Shown here piece after piece: positions 1 through 8,756 of a stretch of DNA of 64,000 bases. Origin of the DNA: Clostridium sp. HBUAS56010 (GTDB lineage: Bacteria > Bacillota > Clostridia > Lachnospirales > Lachnospiraceae); the NCBI RefSeq assembly GCF_007115105.1, contig NZ_SULJ01000001.1:434001-498000 (forward strand), read 5' to 3'. A program made the position numbers and the translations under genes. The stretch's first letter is position 1. Every line of letters starts with the position of its first letter. Under the pieces are notes generated by a model, which was given only the letters and a program-made list of their open reading frames with translations, was not told the DNA's origin and did not search any database.

Positions 1-266
1 TCGAAGAAAGTGCCGTGGCGTGCGGTTTTGCCTACATTTTCAATATCTCCTGTCCGAATACACTTTTGGCAGGTTGTCACTCTTTTTCTGGGAGGAATCT
101 CCTGACCTGTAAAATACGGCTTAAGCGGAGCCATACCTGAGTTGATCAACAACAAGCTGTTATCATTATGAGGAACCAGGGAGAAGCTTTTCATCGCCAG
201 ATGTCCCTTACTCTCAAAAAATTCAAGGAACATTCTCCTCAGTTCATTCACACCATAGTTCTTCAC
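1..266 (-). CDS. alaS: Alanyl-tRNA synthetase, N-terminal part (cut by window edge)
   Basis: Encodes the first ~88 residues of class II alanyl-tRNA synthetase, which charges tRNA-Ala with alanine in the cytoplasm; the rest lies beyond position 1. The translation begins [19 protein letters not shown] and continues through the family's highly conserved N-terminal stretch ([20 protein letters not shown], then a motif with the CxxC-like TCQKCIR). The start is a GTG at 264-266, chosen because an SD-like GGAGGA lies 6-9 bases upstream (reverse complement at 273-280) and homologues start at this point. A 195-bp gap separates it from the LprI-type gene behind it. No T-box leader is recognisable in that gap although many Firmicute alaS genes have one. 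Identification is firm; only the length is unknown. Confidence 0.95.
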   Translation of the reverse strand, partial: MKNYGVNELRRMFLEFFESKGHLAMKSFSLVPHNDNSLLLINSGMAPLKPYFTGQEIPPRKRVTTCQKCIRTGDIENVGKTARHGTFF

Positions 267-376
267 GTTACTGTCCTCCGTTAGTTATATTGTCTATTCT
301 GACAAAATGCCGCCAAATCCGGCATTCATTGATTTTGGTATTTTCCATCTAAATACACAATATCATTTATCTTACT

Positions 377-405
377 ATCCTATCATATGGTTTTTTATTT
401 ATCAA
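377..405 (-). promoter_or_regulatory. Candidate sigma-A promoter of alaS
   Basis: On the minus strand a -35 TTGATA (400-405) and a -10 TAGGAT (377-382) are separated by 17 bases. This would give a ~105-base leader before the alaS GTG start. The -10 has two mismatches to consensus, so the call is moderate. Confidence 0.45.
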
Positions 406-433
406 GATGTTCCAATGGAATTTTTTTCATTCC

Positions 434-463
434 AGAAAAAAAGCACGGCTTTCGCCGTACTTT
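434..463 (-). terminator. Intrinsic terminator of the LprI-type gene
   Basis: Minus-strand stem AAGTACGGC / GCCGTGCTT with a GAAA tetraloop, followed by a run of seven T. The upstream arm overlaps the stop codon of the LprI-type gene. Confidence 0.85.
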
Positions 464-1322
464 ACTGATCCGCAGAAGAAGATAGCACATTCATGTATTC
501 TTTTACAAGTTCATATGCCCTTGCTCTGGTAGACTCCGTCAAAGATGCCGTATATTCAAGACCTTCCAGGGTTCCACCGCTATGTTTTTTCGCTGCTTCC
601 TCCGCCTTTGTATCCCGGGTCTTTAACCATGCCTGCTGGGATTCTTCCAAAGATTTCTTATCTTCCTCAGACAATCTTTTAGAAATTGCATCATAGATGG
701 TATTCTGCTCCAAATTCCATAATTTCAGTTCCTCGGCAGCAAGCGCTTTCATGGAATAAGTGGTTGGGTCCGTGGATTCTTTTCTGATCTTGCTGATCTG
801 TTCATCCAGACTTTCCAGATGTTTCTGGTAATAAGCCGCGCCTTCAGAGGGAGAAGGTTCATTGAAAAACTTAACCTTGGCATCGGGATTTTTAGGGGAA
901 ATAACGGTTTCCGGCACTGTTGTCTGGACCTTTGGCTCCGGAGCGATCTGTGGTTTTTGTTCTTCTTGCTGGGAAACGTCAGATCTCCTCAATGAAACTT
1001 TGTTCTCTAAGGGAGTGTTATCCGGTTCCGCTATTACGGTATTTTCATTGTCTTCTTTTGAATCAGCAACCCTTTGGTTTGTATTTTCGTTAGAAACAGA
1101 AGCATGCACCTCTGGCTTGCCAGCAGTTGAAAAAGATTCCTGACCGGAATACTTCTGTTCTTCCCTGTCTGAAGCTAATTCATCATTGGGCATTATCTGG
1201 TTCTCCAAAGAATACGGTGTAACTTCCTGATTTTTTATAAAATTGGTGGTGGCAGTTGTCACAAGCACACCTGCCACCAGAATACTACCAATGGTTATCC
1301 ATATTCCGCTGTTTTTATTCAT
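462..1322 (-). CDS. Membrane-anchored protein with C-terminal LprI-like (DUF1311) domain
   Basis: 286 residues. A short basic N-terminus is followed by a hydrophobic segment at ~8-25 that should act as a signal anchor, then ~130 residues of low-complexity linker rich in E, N, S, P and T. The C-terminal ~120 residues look like the lysozyme-inhibitor LprI family (DUF1311): a conserved 'EESQQAWLKTRD' core, then GGT..., and a closing 'T-x-x-R-x-x-x-L' helix. In Gram-negative and mycobacterial relatives such domains are periplasmic or lipoproteins; one (M. tuberculosis LprI) inhibits lysozyme. Here the domain would face the outside of the cell membrane. The cysteines of classical LprI domains are absent. 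The specific role is unknown. ATG start preceded by AGGATG. Stands alone between alaS and rnhA. Confidence 0.7.
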   Translation of the reverse strand: MNKNSGIWITIGSILVAGVLVTTATTNFIKNQEVTPYSLENQIMPNDELASDREEQKYSGQESFSTAGKPEVHASVSNENTNQRVADSKEDNENTVIAEPDNTPLENKVSLRRSDVSQQEEQKPQIAPEPKVQTTVPETVISPKNPDAKVKFFNEPSPSEGAAYYQKHLESLDEQISKIRKESTDPTTYSMKALAAEELKLWNLEQNTIYDAISKRLSEEDKKSLEESQQAWLKTRDTKAEEAAKKHSGGTLEGLEYTASLTESTRARAYELVKEYMNVLSSSADQ

Positions 1323-1450
1323 GAGCGATCATCCTAACATGATTTGATGAAGTTACCATATCACAAATAAAAAGGAAAGAAAATAGGAATCCGCATTTAG
1401 TAAGACATCGTAAGAGATATGTAAGTTTTTGACATCCCTTCTCTTTCTTT

Positions 1451-1927
1451 TTATATTCCCTCATCAACCAAAAGATTATCTCCGTCTGCCGCAGCAGTTG
1501 CCAACTGATCACACCGTTCATTCTGCGGATGGCCGGCATGTCCTTTTACCCAGTGGAATGTCACATCATGAGGTTCTTTGGCTTTTAATAATCTTTTCCA
1601 CAGATCAATATTCTTGACAGGACCGCTTTTCCCGCGTTTCCAGTTATTTTTAATCCAGTTATCAATCCAGTGCTGATTAAAGGCATCAATCACATATTTC
1701 GAATCTGAATAAAGTTCTACCTGGCATGGTCTTGTTAAAGCTTCCAGACCTGCGATTGCTGCCATTAGTTCCATCCGGTTGTTGGTTGTCTTTACATAAC
1801 CTGCGGACATTGTTTTTTCATGAAGCTGTCCTTTTGAATCTGTAAATTGCAACACCGTACCGTAGCCGCCCGGGCCATCTGGATTCCCCCTGGCAGCTCC
1901 GTCTGTAAATAATAATACTTTTGTCAC
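1451..1927 (-). CDS. rnhA: Ribonuclease HI
   Basis: 158 residues, the usual length for bacterial RNase HI, which cuts the RNA strand of RNA-DNA hybrids using two metal ions. The catalytic carboxylates are visible: D9 in FTDGAARGNPDG, E53 in NNRMELMAA, D75 in LYSDSKYV and D140 in NERCDQLA, with the H130 loop (KGHAGH). The start is GTG at 1925-1927 with GGAGAG upstream. It lies 15 bp behind the beta-CASP nuclease gene and is probably co-transcribed with it. A second, unrelated RNase H (rnhB) is present at 17.1 kb, so the genome has both types. Confidence 0.96.
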   Translation of the reverse strand: MTKVLLFTDGAARGNPDGPGGYGTVLQFTDSKGQLHEKTMSAGYVKTTNNRMELMAAIAGLEALTRPCQVELYSDSKYVIDAFNQHWIDNWIKNNWKRGKSGPVKNIDLWKRLLKAKEPHDVTFHWVKGHAGHPQNERCDQLATAAADGDNLLVDEGI

Positions 1928-1942
1928 GTTATGTTTCTCTCC

Positions 1943-3544
1943 TTATCTGTCCCATTTATCACATAATGAATTAATCTGATCTGCAAATTTTGCCAGATCT
2001 TTATTTGCTCCGCCCTCATTATGACGAATAACTTGTAAAAGTCTTTCTCCTGCAGCAAACAGCCTTCCATATACACCTGCAGGTTTCTTAAAGGGTTCCA
2101 GTGCTCTCACAACTTCAACACCGTCTGCTTTTTTCAGCCATTTTCCGCTTGCCAGATCATAAATGGATCCCGAATGAGGAGCTGTTACCTGAAATCCATA
2201 TTCTTCTTCAAGAAGCTGTTCAAAAGAATTGCAGACCCTGTCATCTCCATGAACCAGAAATACTTGTTTGGGTTTCTCTTCAAACGCATTCAACCAGCCA
2301 ATCAGTCCTTCCATATCTGCATGGGAACTCATCCCGTCCATTCGCTCTATTTGGGCTTCCACCTGAATGGTCTCACCAAACAGCCGGACCTCTCCTGCAC
2401 CATCAATAAGAGTTCTGCCAAACGTCCCTGACGATTGGTATCCGGTAAAGACAATGGTGCACTGAGGTTTCCACAAATTATGTTTCAGATGATGCCGGAT
2501 TCGCCCGGCATCACACATCCCCGCTGCCGATATAATCACTTTTGGCTTAGGATTAAAATTAATGTTTCTGGAATCTTCACTGGTAACAGAAAGCTTAAGT
2601 CCCGGAAAAGAAATTGGGTTAACCCCGCGTAATACCAGTTCTTTTGTCTCTTCATCATAGCAGTCCACCAGATTGTCTTTAAAGACCTGCGTGGCTTCTA
2701 CGGCAAGAGGGCTATCGACATAAACATTAAATCCATCATGTCCGGTAACCCTCCTTTCTTCTTTAATGCGTCGGAAAATATAAAGCAGTTCCTGGGTTCT
2801 TCCCACCGCAAAGGCAGGAATCACCACATTTCCCCCTCTGTCAAGGGTTCTCTGCACAATATCTGAGAGAACGGATACATGGTCTGGAACAGGCCCGTGC
2901 AACCGGTCACCATAAGTACATTCCATCACTACATAATCCGCATCTTCAATATACTGGGGATCCCGTATTAAAGGTTTGTTACGGTTTCCGATATCACCAG
3001 AAAAAACAATCTTCTTAAAAACTTCATTCTCGTTGATCCAGACTTCAATAGAAGCTGAACCAAGGAGGTGCCCCACATCAATAAAACGAATTGAAAGCCC
3101 CTCCTCCAGTTCTGCTCTTTCATTATAAGCATAGGAACGAAACTGTTTTAAAACACCTGTTACATCATTAATTCTGTATAACGGTTCCTCTTCCGGTAAC
3201 CCGGCACGTCTTGCCTTCCGGTTTCTCCATTCTGTCTCGGACTCCTGAATATGAGCGCTGTCTTTTAGCATAATTCCACACAAATCAGCGGTTGCTACCG
3301 TGGAAATTACTTTCCCCCGGAAACCTCTCGCATAAATAAAGGGGAGCATACCTGCATGGTCAATATGCGCATGGGTTAAAAAAACGTAATCAATCTCCGC
3401 ATAACTCACCGGTAATTCTGCATTCTGAAATCGATCAATCCCCTGCTCCATACCGCAGTCCACAAGGATCTTTAAACCGGCAGCTTCCAGATAATGACAG
3501 CTCCCTGTTACCTCGTGGGCTGCACCAATGAACATCAATTTCAT
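1943..3544 (-). CDS. MBL-fold beta-CASP metallo-hydrolase (predicted RNase)
   Basis: 533 residues. The N-terminal metallo-beta-lactamase domain carries the zinc-binding HAHIDH motif at 58-63, preceded by GSCHYLE and VDCGMEQG, and followed by a central beta-CASP domain and a C-terminal RMMBL part (FTGYQSSGTFGR, SSHADMEGLIGWL, VHGDD). This is the CPSF-73/TTHA0252-like branch of RNA-processing nucleases (COG1236), distinct from RNase J, which is expected elsewhere. Predicted to act on RNA in the cytoplasm. About 80 residues follow the RMMBL motif and match nothing I recognise. ATG start with AAGGAGGG upstream. Followed by rnhA after 15 bp. Confidence 0.88.
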   Translation of the reverse strand: MKLMFIGAAHEVTGSCHYLEAAGLKILVDCGMEQGIDRFQNAELPVSYAEIDYVFLTHAHIDHAGMLPFIYARGFRGKVISTVATADLCGIMLKDSAHIQESETEWRNRKARRAGLPEEEPLYRINDVTGVLKQFRSYAYNERAELEEGLSIRFIDVGHLLGSASIEVWINENEVFKKIVFSGDIGNRNKPLIRDPQYIEDADYVVMECTYGDRLHGPVPDHVSVLSDIVQRTLDRGGNVVIPAFAVGRTQELLYIFRRIKEERRVTGHDGFNVYVDSPLAVEATQVFKDNLVDCYDEETKELVLRGVNPISFPGLKLSVTSEDSRNINFNPKPKVIISAAGMCDAGRIRHHLKHNLWKPQCTIVFTGYQSSGTFGRTLIDGAGEVRLFGETIQVEAQIERMDGMSSHADMEGLIGWLNAFEEKPKQVFLVHGDDRVCNSFEQLLEEEYGFQVTAPHSGSIYDLASGKWLKKADGVEVVRALEPFKKPAGVYGRLFAAGERLLQVIRHNEGGANKDLAKFADQINSLCDKWDR

Positions 3545-3589
3545 ACCAGCCCTCCTTTTGTATCTGTTTTTTCGTATTATACCATTAAT

Positions 3590-5065
3590 TTAGATAATAA
3601 TGCAAATCATACCGCCATTACTATCATTAATAATTTTTTGGAGGGTATCCTGGAGTTTTAATTGACAGTCTTCTGTCAATTGAGACACTTTTGCTTGTAT
3701 GCCGTCTTCCACAATTTGTTCAATGGACTTTCCAAAAATATTGGTACTCCAGATTCCTTCCTCACTGTCCCTTGCATTTTCCTTAATATAGGCAATTAAA
3801 TCCTCTGCCTGCTGTTCGCTGCCTACAATGGGTGCAATTTCTGTCTGGATATGGGCTTTGATCAAATTAATGGAAGGTGCTTCTGCCCGCATCTTTACGC
3901 CATATTTATTGCCATGTTTAATAACTTCTGGTTCGTCAAGCATGATCTCAGACCGTTCTGGTGTTACAACCCCATATCCTTTTAAACGTACCTGGCTCAT
4001 TGCCTGGTTCACCTTTTCATACTCCGCTTTCATTTTGGCAAGCTCACTGAGGGTCTGCATAAGCTGATATTCACCTTCAATGGGAATCCCTACATAGTCG
4101 CTTAAAATCTGATAATAATAACTGTCATCCACATCCATGCCTACGGCAACGCTGCCGTCTGCCATGTTCATGTTCTGAACCTTGATGGCGTGAATACTTT
4201 CCACCGCTCCATCATAAATGTCACTTGCGACATCTTTCATATGGGTTACTTTTTTTACCATGTTCTTGGTAGCATCAATAACCTGGGCTTTCAGCCAATG
4301 GGTTGCAGGGAGAATCTCAAGCCACTTTGGGATGAAAAAATCCATCTCTGTTACCGGAAATTCTTTTAAGACCCGTTCCAGAATGTTATTTACGTCCTCT
4401 TTCTTTAACTGTTCACAGTTAATAGGAAGAACGGTTACGCCGTATTTCTGGCTCATTTCTTTGGAAAGTGCAGTTGTTTCCTCTGAATAAGGCTTTGCAG
4501 AATTTAAGAGAATAACAAACGGTTTTCCAAGGCTTTTCAATTCCTGTACCGTTCTCTCCTCGGCTTCTATGTAATTCGGGCGTTTCAGTTCCCCAATGGA
4601 ACCATCAGTGGATATAACAATACCAATGGTTGAATGGTCATTAATGACTTTTCTGGTCCCTATTTCCGCCGCTTTTGTAAATGGAATCTCGTAGTCAAAC
4701 CATGGCGTTTTTACCAGACGTTCTTCATCGTTTTCCACATGACCAGTTGCCCCCTCTACCATAAAGCCTACGCAATCAATCAAACGCACTTTGGTTTCAA
4801 TTTCGTCACCAAGACGAATGGTTGCTGCCTCCTTCGGAATGAATTTAGGCTCTGTGGTCATAATCGTTTTTCCTGCCGCACTTTGGGGCAGTTCGTCCCT
4901 TGTCTGAGTTTTCTGGTGTTCATCCTCCATCCCAGGTAATACCATCAATTCCATAAAGCGTTTGATGAAGGTTGATTTTCCAGTCCTTACCGGTCCCACC
5001 ACTCCGATGTAGATTTCTCCATTGGTCCGGGCTTTAATATCATTGTATACGTTATAATTGTCCAT
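3590..5065 (-). CDS. spoIVA: Stage IV sporulation protein A (spore coat basement ATPase)
   Basis: 491 residues, one shorter than the B. subtilis protein. SpoIVA polymerises by ATP hydrolysis around the forespore and anchors the spore coat. Evidence: the N-terminus MDNYNVYNDIKART, Walker A GPVRTGKST at 24-32, a sensor stretch with ISTDGSIG, NSAKPYS as the nucleotide-base motif, and the family's characteristic hydrophobic C-terminus GGMICIII. The ATG start has GAAGGGGGAA upstream. The gene is transcribed alone; a possible sigma-E promoter lies just upstream, as expected for a mother-cell gene. Its presence shows that the organism is, or recently was, a spore former. Confidence 0.98.
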   Translation of the reverse strand: MDNYNVYNDIKARTNGEIYIGVVGPVRTGKSTFIKRFMELMVLPGMEDEHQKTQTRDELPQSAAGKTIMTTEPKFIPKEAATIRLGDEIETKVRLIDCVGFMVEGATGHVENDEERLVKTPWFDYEIPFTKAAEIGTRKVINDHSTIGIVISTDGSIGELKRPNYIEAEERTVQELKSLGKPFVILLNSAKPYSEETTALSKEMSQKYGVTVLPINCEQLKKEDVNNILERVLKEFPVTEMDFFIPKWLEILPATHWLKAQVIDATKNMVKKVTHMKDVASDIYDGAVESIHAIKVQNMNMADGSVAVGMDVDDSYYYQILSDYVGIPIEGEYQLMQTLSELAKMKAEYEKVNQAMSQVRLKGYGVVTPERSEIMLDEPEVIKHGNKYGVKMRAEAPSINLIKAHIQTEIAPIVGSEQQAEDLIAYIKENARDSEEGIWSTNIFGKSIEQIVEDGIQAKVSQLTEDCQLKLQDTLQKIINDSNGGMICIII

Positions 5066-5091
5066 AAAGATTCCCCCTTCTGTGCTGTTAC

Positions 5092-5119
5092 ACTATATGC
5101 AAAGGAGGAAAGATTATTC
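5092..5119 (-). promoter_or_regulatory. Candidate sigma-E promoter of spoIVA
   Basis: Minus strand: GAATAAT (5113-5119) and CATATAGT (5092-5099) separated by 13 bases, resembling the sigma-E pattern of an ATA-containing -35 and a CATACAAT-like -10. The leader to the ATG would be ~20-25 bases. Fit is partial, and the call leans on spoIVA being under sigma-E in known spore formers. Confidence 0.4.
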
Positions 5120-5142
5120 CGTTTTCATAAGTTCAAACATAG

Positions 5143-5204
5143 AAAAAACTCCCTGCACACGGATGGTTTATAAAAACCATATACAATGTACGGGAGCGTT
5201 TTTT
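5143..5204 (-). terminator. Terminator at the end of the liv operon
   Basis: A compound minus-strand hairpin just after livF: outer arms CTCCC / GGGAG flanked by A and T runs, and an inner stem ATGGTTT / AAACCAT, ending in TTTTTT. It separates livF from spoIVA. Confidence 0.8.
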
Positions 5205-5206
5205 CT

Positions 5207-5917
5207 TTATTCACTTAAATAAGCCTTTTTAACAGAAGCATTATTCATAAGTTCTTTTGCATCTCCATTTAATACAATACCGCCTGTTTCTAAAACATAA
5301 GCACGGTTTGCAATGGACAACGCTTTTTTTGCATTCTGCTCCACCAGCAAAACTGTTGTTCCTGATTTGTTAATTTCCTGGATGATGTCAAAAATCTCAC
5401 TGACATAAATAGGAGAAAGACCCATAGATGGTTCATCTAATACAATTACTTTGGGATGGCTCATAAGCGCTCTTCCCATAGCAAGCATCTGCTGTTCTCC
5501 ACCGCTTAATGTTCCGGCGGGCTGATTTTTTCTCTCCAAAAGTCTAGGAAAGCGTTTATAAATCATCTGAAGGGTTTCTTCGATCTCATCTTTATCCCGT
5601 CTGGTATAAGCACCAAGCTTTAAATTCTCATATACACTTAAAGATGCAAACACACGGCGTCCTTCCGGAACATGGGCCATTCCCATGCCTACAATTTTAT
5701 CTCCGCGTATTTTTGTAATATCATGACCATCAAATTGTATGGTTCCGGAAGCTGCCTTTATAAGACCAGTTATGGTATGGAGGGTAGTGGTCTTTCCAGC
5801 GCCATTGGCACCGATTAATGCCACAATCTCGCCTTCATTCACTTCAAAGGAAATTCCTTTCAGTGCCTTGATAATACCGTAATATACTTCCAGATTGTTC
5901 ACTTCAAGTATTGCCAT
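5207..5917 (-). CDS. livF: Branched-chain amino acid ABC transporter, ATP-binding protein LivF
   Basis: 236 residues. One of the two ATPases driving the LivHM permease for leucine/isoleucine/valine or related amino acids. Walker A GANGAGKT at 36-43, signature LSGGEQQ at 137-143, Walker B VIVLDEP at 157-163 and a switch histidine replaced by glutamine in LVEQNAKKAL, as is usual for LivF. The reading frame extends 17 codons further upstream, but the start at 5917 (MAILEVNNL) is preceded by an excellent AAGGAGG that overlaps the livG stop, so the shorter form is given. Last gene of the livK-H-M-G-F operon. Confidence 0.95.
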   Translation of the reverse strand: MAILEVNNLEVYYGIIKALKGISFEVNEGEIVALIGANGAGKTTTLHTITGLIKAASGTIQFDGHDITKIRGDKIVGMGMAHVPEGRRVFASLSVYENLKLGAYTRRDKDEIEETLQMIYKRFPRLLERKNQPAGTLSGGEQQMLAMGRALMSHPKVIVLDEPSMGLSPIYVSEIFDIIQEINKSGTTVLLVEQNAKKALSIANRAYVLETGGIVLNGDAKELMNNASVKKAYLSE

Positions 5918-5930
5918 GTCATAAGCCTCC

Positions 5931-6689
5931 TTATTCGCCCAGATATGCTTTAATGACTTCCGGGTCATTTAACACATCTGCTGTTTTACCCTGGGTAAGA
6001 ACCTGACCAAAATTCAGCACGGTCAGCCTCTGACAAATGCCGGAGACAAGCTTCATATCATGTTCAATCAGCAAAATAGTCATATCAAAATTATCCCGGA
6101 CAAACCGAATGGTATCCATAAGCTCAGTCGTTTCATTGGGATTCATTCCTGCCGCAGGTTCGTCTAAAAGCAGAAGTTTGGGACCAGTGGCAAGGGCACG
6201 GGCAATCTCCAGCTTTCTCTGTTTTCCATAAGGAAGATTAGAGGCCAGAACATTTTTTTCTTTATCCAGATCAAATACTTTCAAAAGCTCAATCGCCTTT
6301 TGATTCATTTCCTTTTCCACTTTATAATAGGCAGGAAGACGAAGGATACCGGCAACAGTTGAATAAGGATACTGGTTATGAAGACCAGTTTTTACATTAT
6401 CAAGTACGGTAAGATCCTTAAACAGACGGATATTCTGGAACGTTCTTGCGATTCCCGCTCTGTTAATATCCACTGTCTTTTTTCCTGTAATATTCTCTCC
6501 ATCTAAAAGGATGGTTCCTGCATTTGGCTTGTATACACCAGTCAATAGATTAAAGATGGTTGTCTTTCCTGCTCCGTTTGGACCAATCAGACCGTACAAT
6601 TGTCCCTTTTCAATGGTAATACTGAAATCATCAACGGCACGCAAGCCACCGAAAGAAATACCAAGACTTTTAATTTCCAGCAATGCCAT
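5931..6689 (-). CDS. livG: Branched-chain amino acid ABC transporter, ATP-binding protein LivG
   Basis: 252 residues. Second ATPase of the transporter. Walker A GPNGAGKT at 36-43, a divergent signature LPYGKQRKLEIA in place of LSGGQ (typical of LivG), Walker B LLLLDEPAAGMNP and switch His in LIEHDMKLV. The ATG start at 6689 has AGAGGGTG upstream and follows livM by two bases; its stop codon lies inside the livF ribosome binding site, suggesting translational coupling. Confidence 0.95.
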   Translation of the reverse strand: MALLEIKSLGISFGGLRAVDDFSITIEKGQLYGLIGPNGAGKTTIFNLLTGVYKPNAGTILLDGENITGKKTVDINRAGIARTFQNIRLFKDLTVLDNVKTGLHNQYPYSTVAGILRLPAYYKVEKEMNQKAIELLKVFDLDKEKNVLASNLPYGKQRKLEIARALATGPKLLLLDEPAAGMNPNETTELMDTIRFVRDNFDMTILLIEHDMKLVSGICQRLTVLNFGQVLTQGKTADVLNDPEVIKAYLGE

Positions 6690-6691
6690 AA

Positions 6692-7768
6692 TTACACCCT
6701 CTTCCTTTCTGCCTTGTTCTTATGAAAATACCGTTTTCTGAAGTCAATCAGCTTCGGACTCCAGTTAAAGATCATCAAGGCAATGAGAACGATGGCGTAA
6801 ATCAGCATTCGATAAGCATTCAATCCACGCAATAACTCGGGCAGCAATGTGAGAATCACAGCAGCAATCATAGATCCCCGGATATTACCAATTCCTCCAA
6901 GTACTACAAACACAAGAATCATAATGGACTGGTTATAGCCAAAGTTTTTTTGTGTAGCAGTAAGAGAAGACAGATTATGGGAGTACAACACTCCTGCAAC
7001 TCCTGCAAGAGAAGCGGATATGGTAAAAGCCATAAGCTTATATTTCGTAATATTAATACCAATGGATTCTGCCGCAATACGGTTATCACGAACAGACATT
7101 ATGGCACGTCCAGATCTGGAATGAACCAGATTGATTACAATTAGCAAGGTAATAATCACCAAAATAATTCCAATTAAAAAAGTGGAGTTTTTAGGCGTTC
7201 CTGTAATTCCCTGAGCACCGTTTAAGATAATGTTCCCATCACTTTCCATGTTCAGTGCCATGGCATTCTTCATGGAAAAATGAAGTCCTTTGGAATCTTT
7301 GCCTATATAGATAACATTGACCACGTTCTTAATGATCTCCCCAAACGCAAGGGTTACAATTGCCAGATAATCTCCTCTCAGTCTTAATACAGGAATCCCA
7401 ACAACAATTCCTGCCGCTGCTGCTGCTGCTGCACCGATGAGAAGCGCAAAGAAAAAACGAATTCCCGCATTAGGTATGGTCTCAAGCATGGAGACAGAGA
7501 ATAGAGCGCTGGTAAATGCACCGACACACATGAAACCAGCATGTCCCAGACTTAACTCTCCAAGTATTCCTACTGTTAGGTTTAAAGAAATCGCCATAAT
7601 GGAATAAATGCAGAGAGGCACCAAAAGACCTTTCATCAAACTGCTGACCTGACCTGCATTTACCAATGTCTGGACAATGATAAAAGCGGCAATGACAATT
7701 CCATAGGTGATCATATTGCTCTTTAATGTTTTACTTAAATGAATCTTCTTTTGATTGCTTTTTTCCAT
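6692..7768 (-). CDS. livM: Branched-chain amino acid ABC transporter, permease LivM
   Basis: 358 residues with about nine to ten hydrophobic segments after a ~25-residue basic, Lys-rich N-terminus. The LivM/LivH family motifs are visible: SLNLTVGILGELSLGHAGFM near 70, the loop GIPVLRLRGDYLAIVTLAFGEI, and GRAIMSVRDNRIAAESIGIN, the cytoplasmic coupling region. I place the start at the ATG 7766-7768, with AGGTGG five bases upstream; a GTG three codons earlier abuts the livH stop codon and has no clear SD. Acts in the cell membrane with LivH. Confidence 0.93.
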   Translation of the reverse strand: MEKSNQKKIHLSKTLKSNMITYGIVIAAFIIVQTLVNAGQVSSLMKGLLVPLCIYSIMAISLNLTVGILGELSLGHAGFMCVGAFTSALFSVSMLETIPNAGIRFFFALLIGAAAAAAAGIVVGIPVLRLRGDYLAIVTLAFGEIIKNVVNVIYIGKDSKGLHFSMKNAMALNMESDGNIILNGAQGITGTPKNSTFLIGIILVIITLLIVINLVHSRSGRAIMSVRDNRIAAESIGINITKYKLMAFTISASLAGVAGVLYSHNLSSLTATQKNFGYNQSIMILVFVVLGGIGNIRGSMIAAVILTLLPELLRGLNAYRMLIYAIVLIALMIFNWSPKLIDFRKRYFHKNKAERKRV

Positions 7769-7777
7769 TTGTTCCAC

Positions 7778-8662
7778 CTATACTTTCTCGCTCATCTTCT
7801 TACCTAGTATTCCAGTAGGTTTAACAAGAAGAACAACAATAAGAACTCCGAATACGATGGCATCGGATAACTGGGAAGAAATATATGCCTTACTTAAATT
7901 CTCAATAATTCCCAGTAAAAGTCCTCCGATTAAAGCTCCAGGTATGGAACCGATCCCACCAAATACTGCAGCAACAAATGCCTTAATTCCTGGCATAGAG
8001 CCTGTATAAGGTGTTAATGTTGGATATGCAGAGCATAAAAGAGCGCCAGCAATCGCAGCCAGAGCAGAACCTATCGCAAAAGTAAGCGCAATGGTTCCAT
8101 CTACATTGATTCCCATTAACTGCGCTGCGCCCTTATCCTCTGATACCGCTAACATTGCCTGTCCTGCTCTTGTCTTTTTAATAAAAGCAGTCAGACAGAT
8201 CATAATCAGAATACAGCTAACGATTGTAACAATTGTCTCACCTGAAATAGTCAGCTTTCCATCAGCCAGTTTTAAAGCAGGAACAGTTACTACAGAAGTA
8301 AAAGATTTCGGATTGGAACCGAAAACAAGCAGTGCGATGTTCTGAAGCAGGTAGCTCACACCGATTGCCGTAATCAGAACTGCAAGAGGACTTGCCATAC
8401 GCAAAGGCCGGTAAGCGACACCTTCGATGACCACACCCAGAACAGTACATAAGACAACTGCAAGTAAAACGCCCGCAACCGGACCAAGGCCCATCGTGCT
8501 GACGACTGTGAACACCACGTATCCTCCAATCATAATTACATCGCCATGAGCAAAGTTCAGCATCTTGGCAATGCCATATACCATGGTATATCCTAAAGCA
8601 ATGATTGCATATACACTGCCCAGGCTTAAACCATTAATAAAATAGGATATGAAACTCATCAT
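7778..8662 (-). CDS. livH: Branched-chain amino acid ABC transporter, permease LivH
   Basis: 294 residues with ~8 hydrophobic segments. Starts MMSFISYFINGLSLGSVYAI, followed by the family motif LGYTMVYGIAKMLNFAHGD and, in the cytoplasmic loop, KTRAGQAMLAVSEDKGAAQLMGI. The start is ATG at 8662 (or 8659), because GAGGTG sits seven bases upstream; an ATG five codons earlier has no SD. A strong terminator hairpin separates it from livK, so the membrane and ATPase genes are presumably expressed at a lower level than the binding protein. Confidence 0.93.
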   Translation of the reverse strand: MMSFISYFINGLSLGSVYAIIALGYTMVYGIAKMLNFAHGDVIMIGGYVVFTVVSTMGLGPVAGVLLAVVLCTVLGVVIEGVAYRPLRMASPLAVLITAIGVSYLLQNIALLVFGSNPKSFTSVVTVPALKLADGKLTISGETIVTIVSCILIMICLTAFIKKTRAGQAMLAVSEDKGAAQLMGINVDGTIALTFAIGSALAAIAGALLCSAYPTLTPYTGSMPGIKAFVAAVFGGIGSIPGALIGGLLLGIIENLSKAYISSQLSDAIVFGVLIVVLLVKPTGILGKKMSEKV

Positions 8663-8691
8663 ACCAACGCACCTCATTTGTCGTTTATTTT

Positions 8692-8721
8692 AAAAAGAGG
8701 GTCGTCCCTTGGACGACCCTC
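8692..8721 (-). terminator. Intercistronic hairpin between livK and livH
   Basis: Perfect 11-bp minus-strand stem GAGGGTCGTCC / GGACGACCCTC with a three-base loop and a following TTTTT. It stands ~35 bases after the livK stop, inside an otherwise intact operon, and probably acts as a partial terminator and 3' stabiliser of livK mRNA. Confidence 0.88.
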
Positions 8722-8756
8722 CATTGGGTCATTTACCAAATAATTATTGCTTAAAA

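Noticed and set aside
267-461. T-box leader before alaS
   Set aside because: Looked for the conserved AGGGUGGNACCGCG core and a specifier stem; neither is present in the 195 bp.
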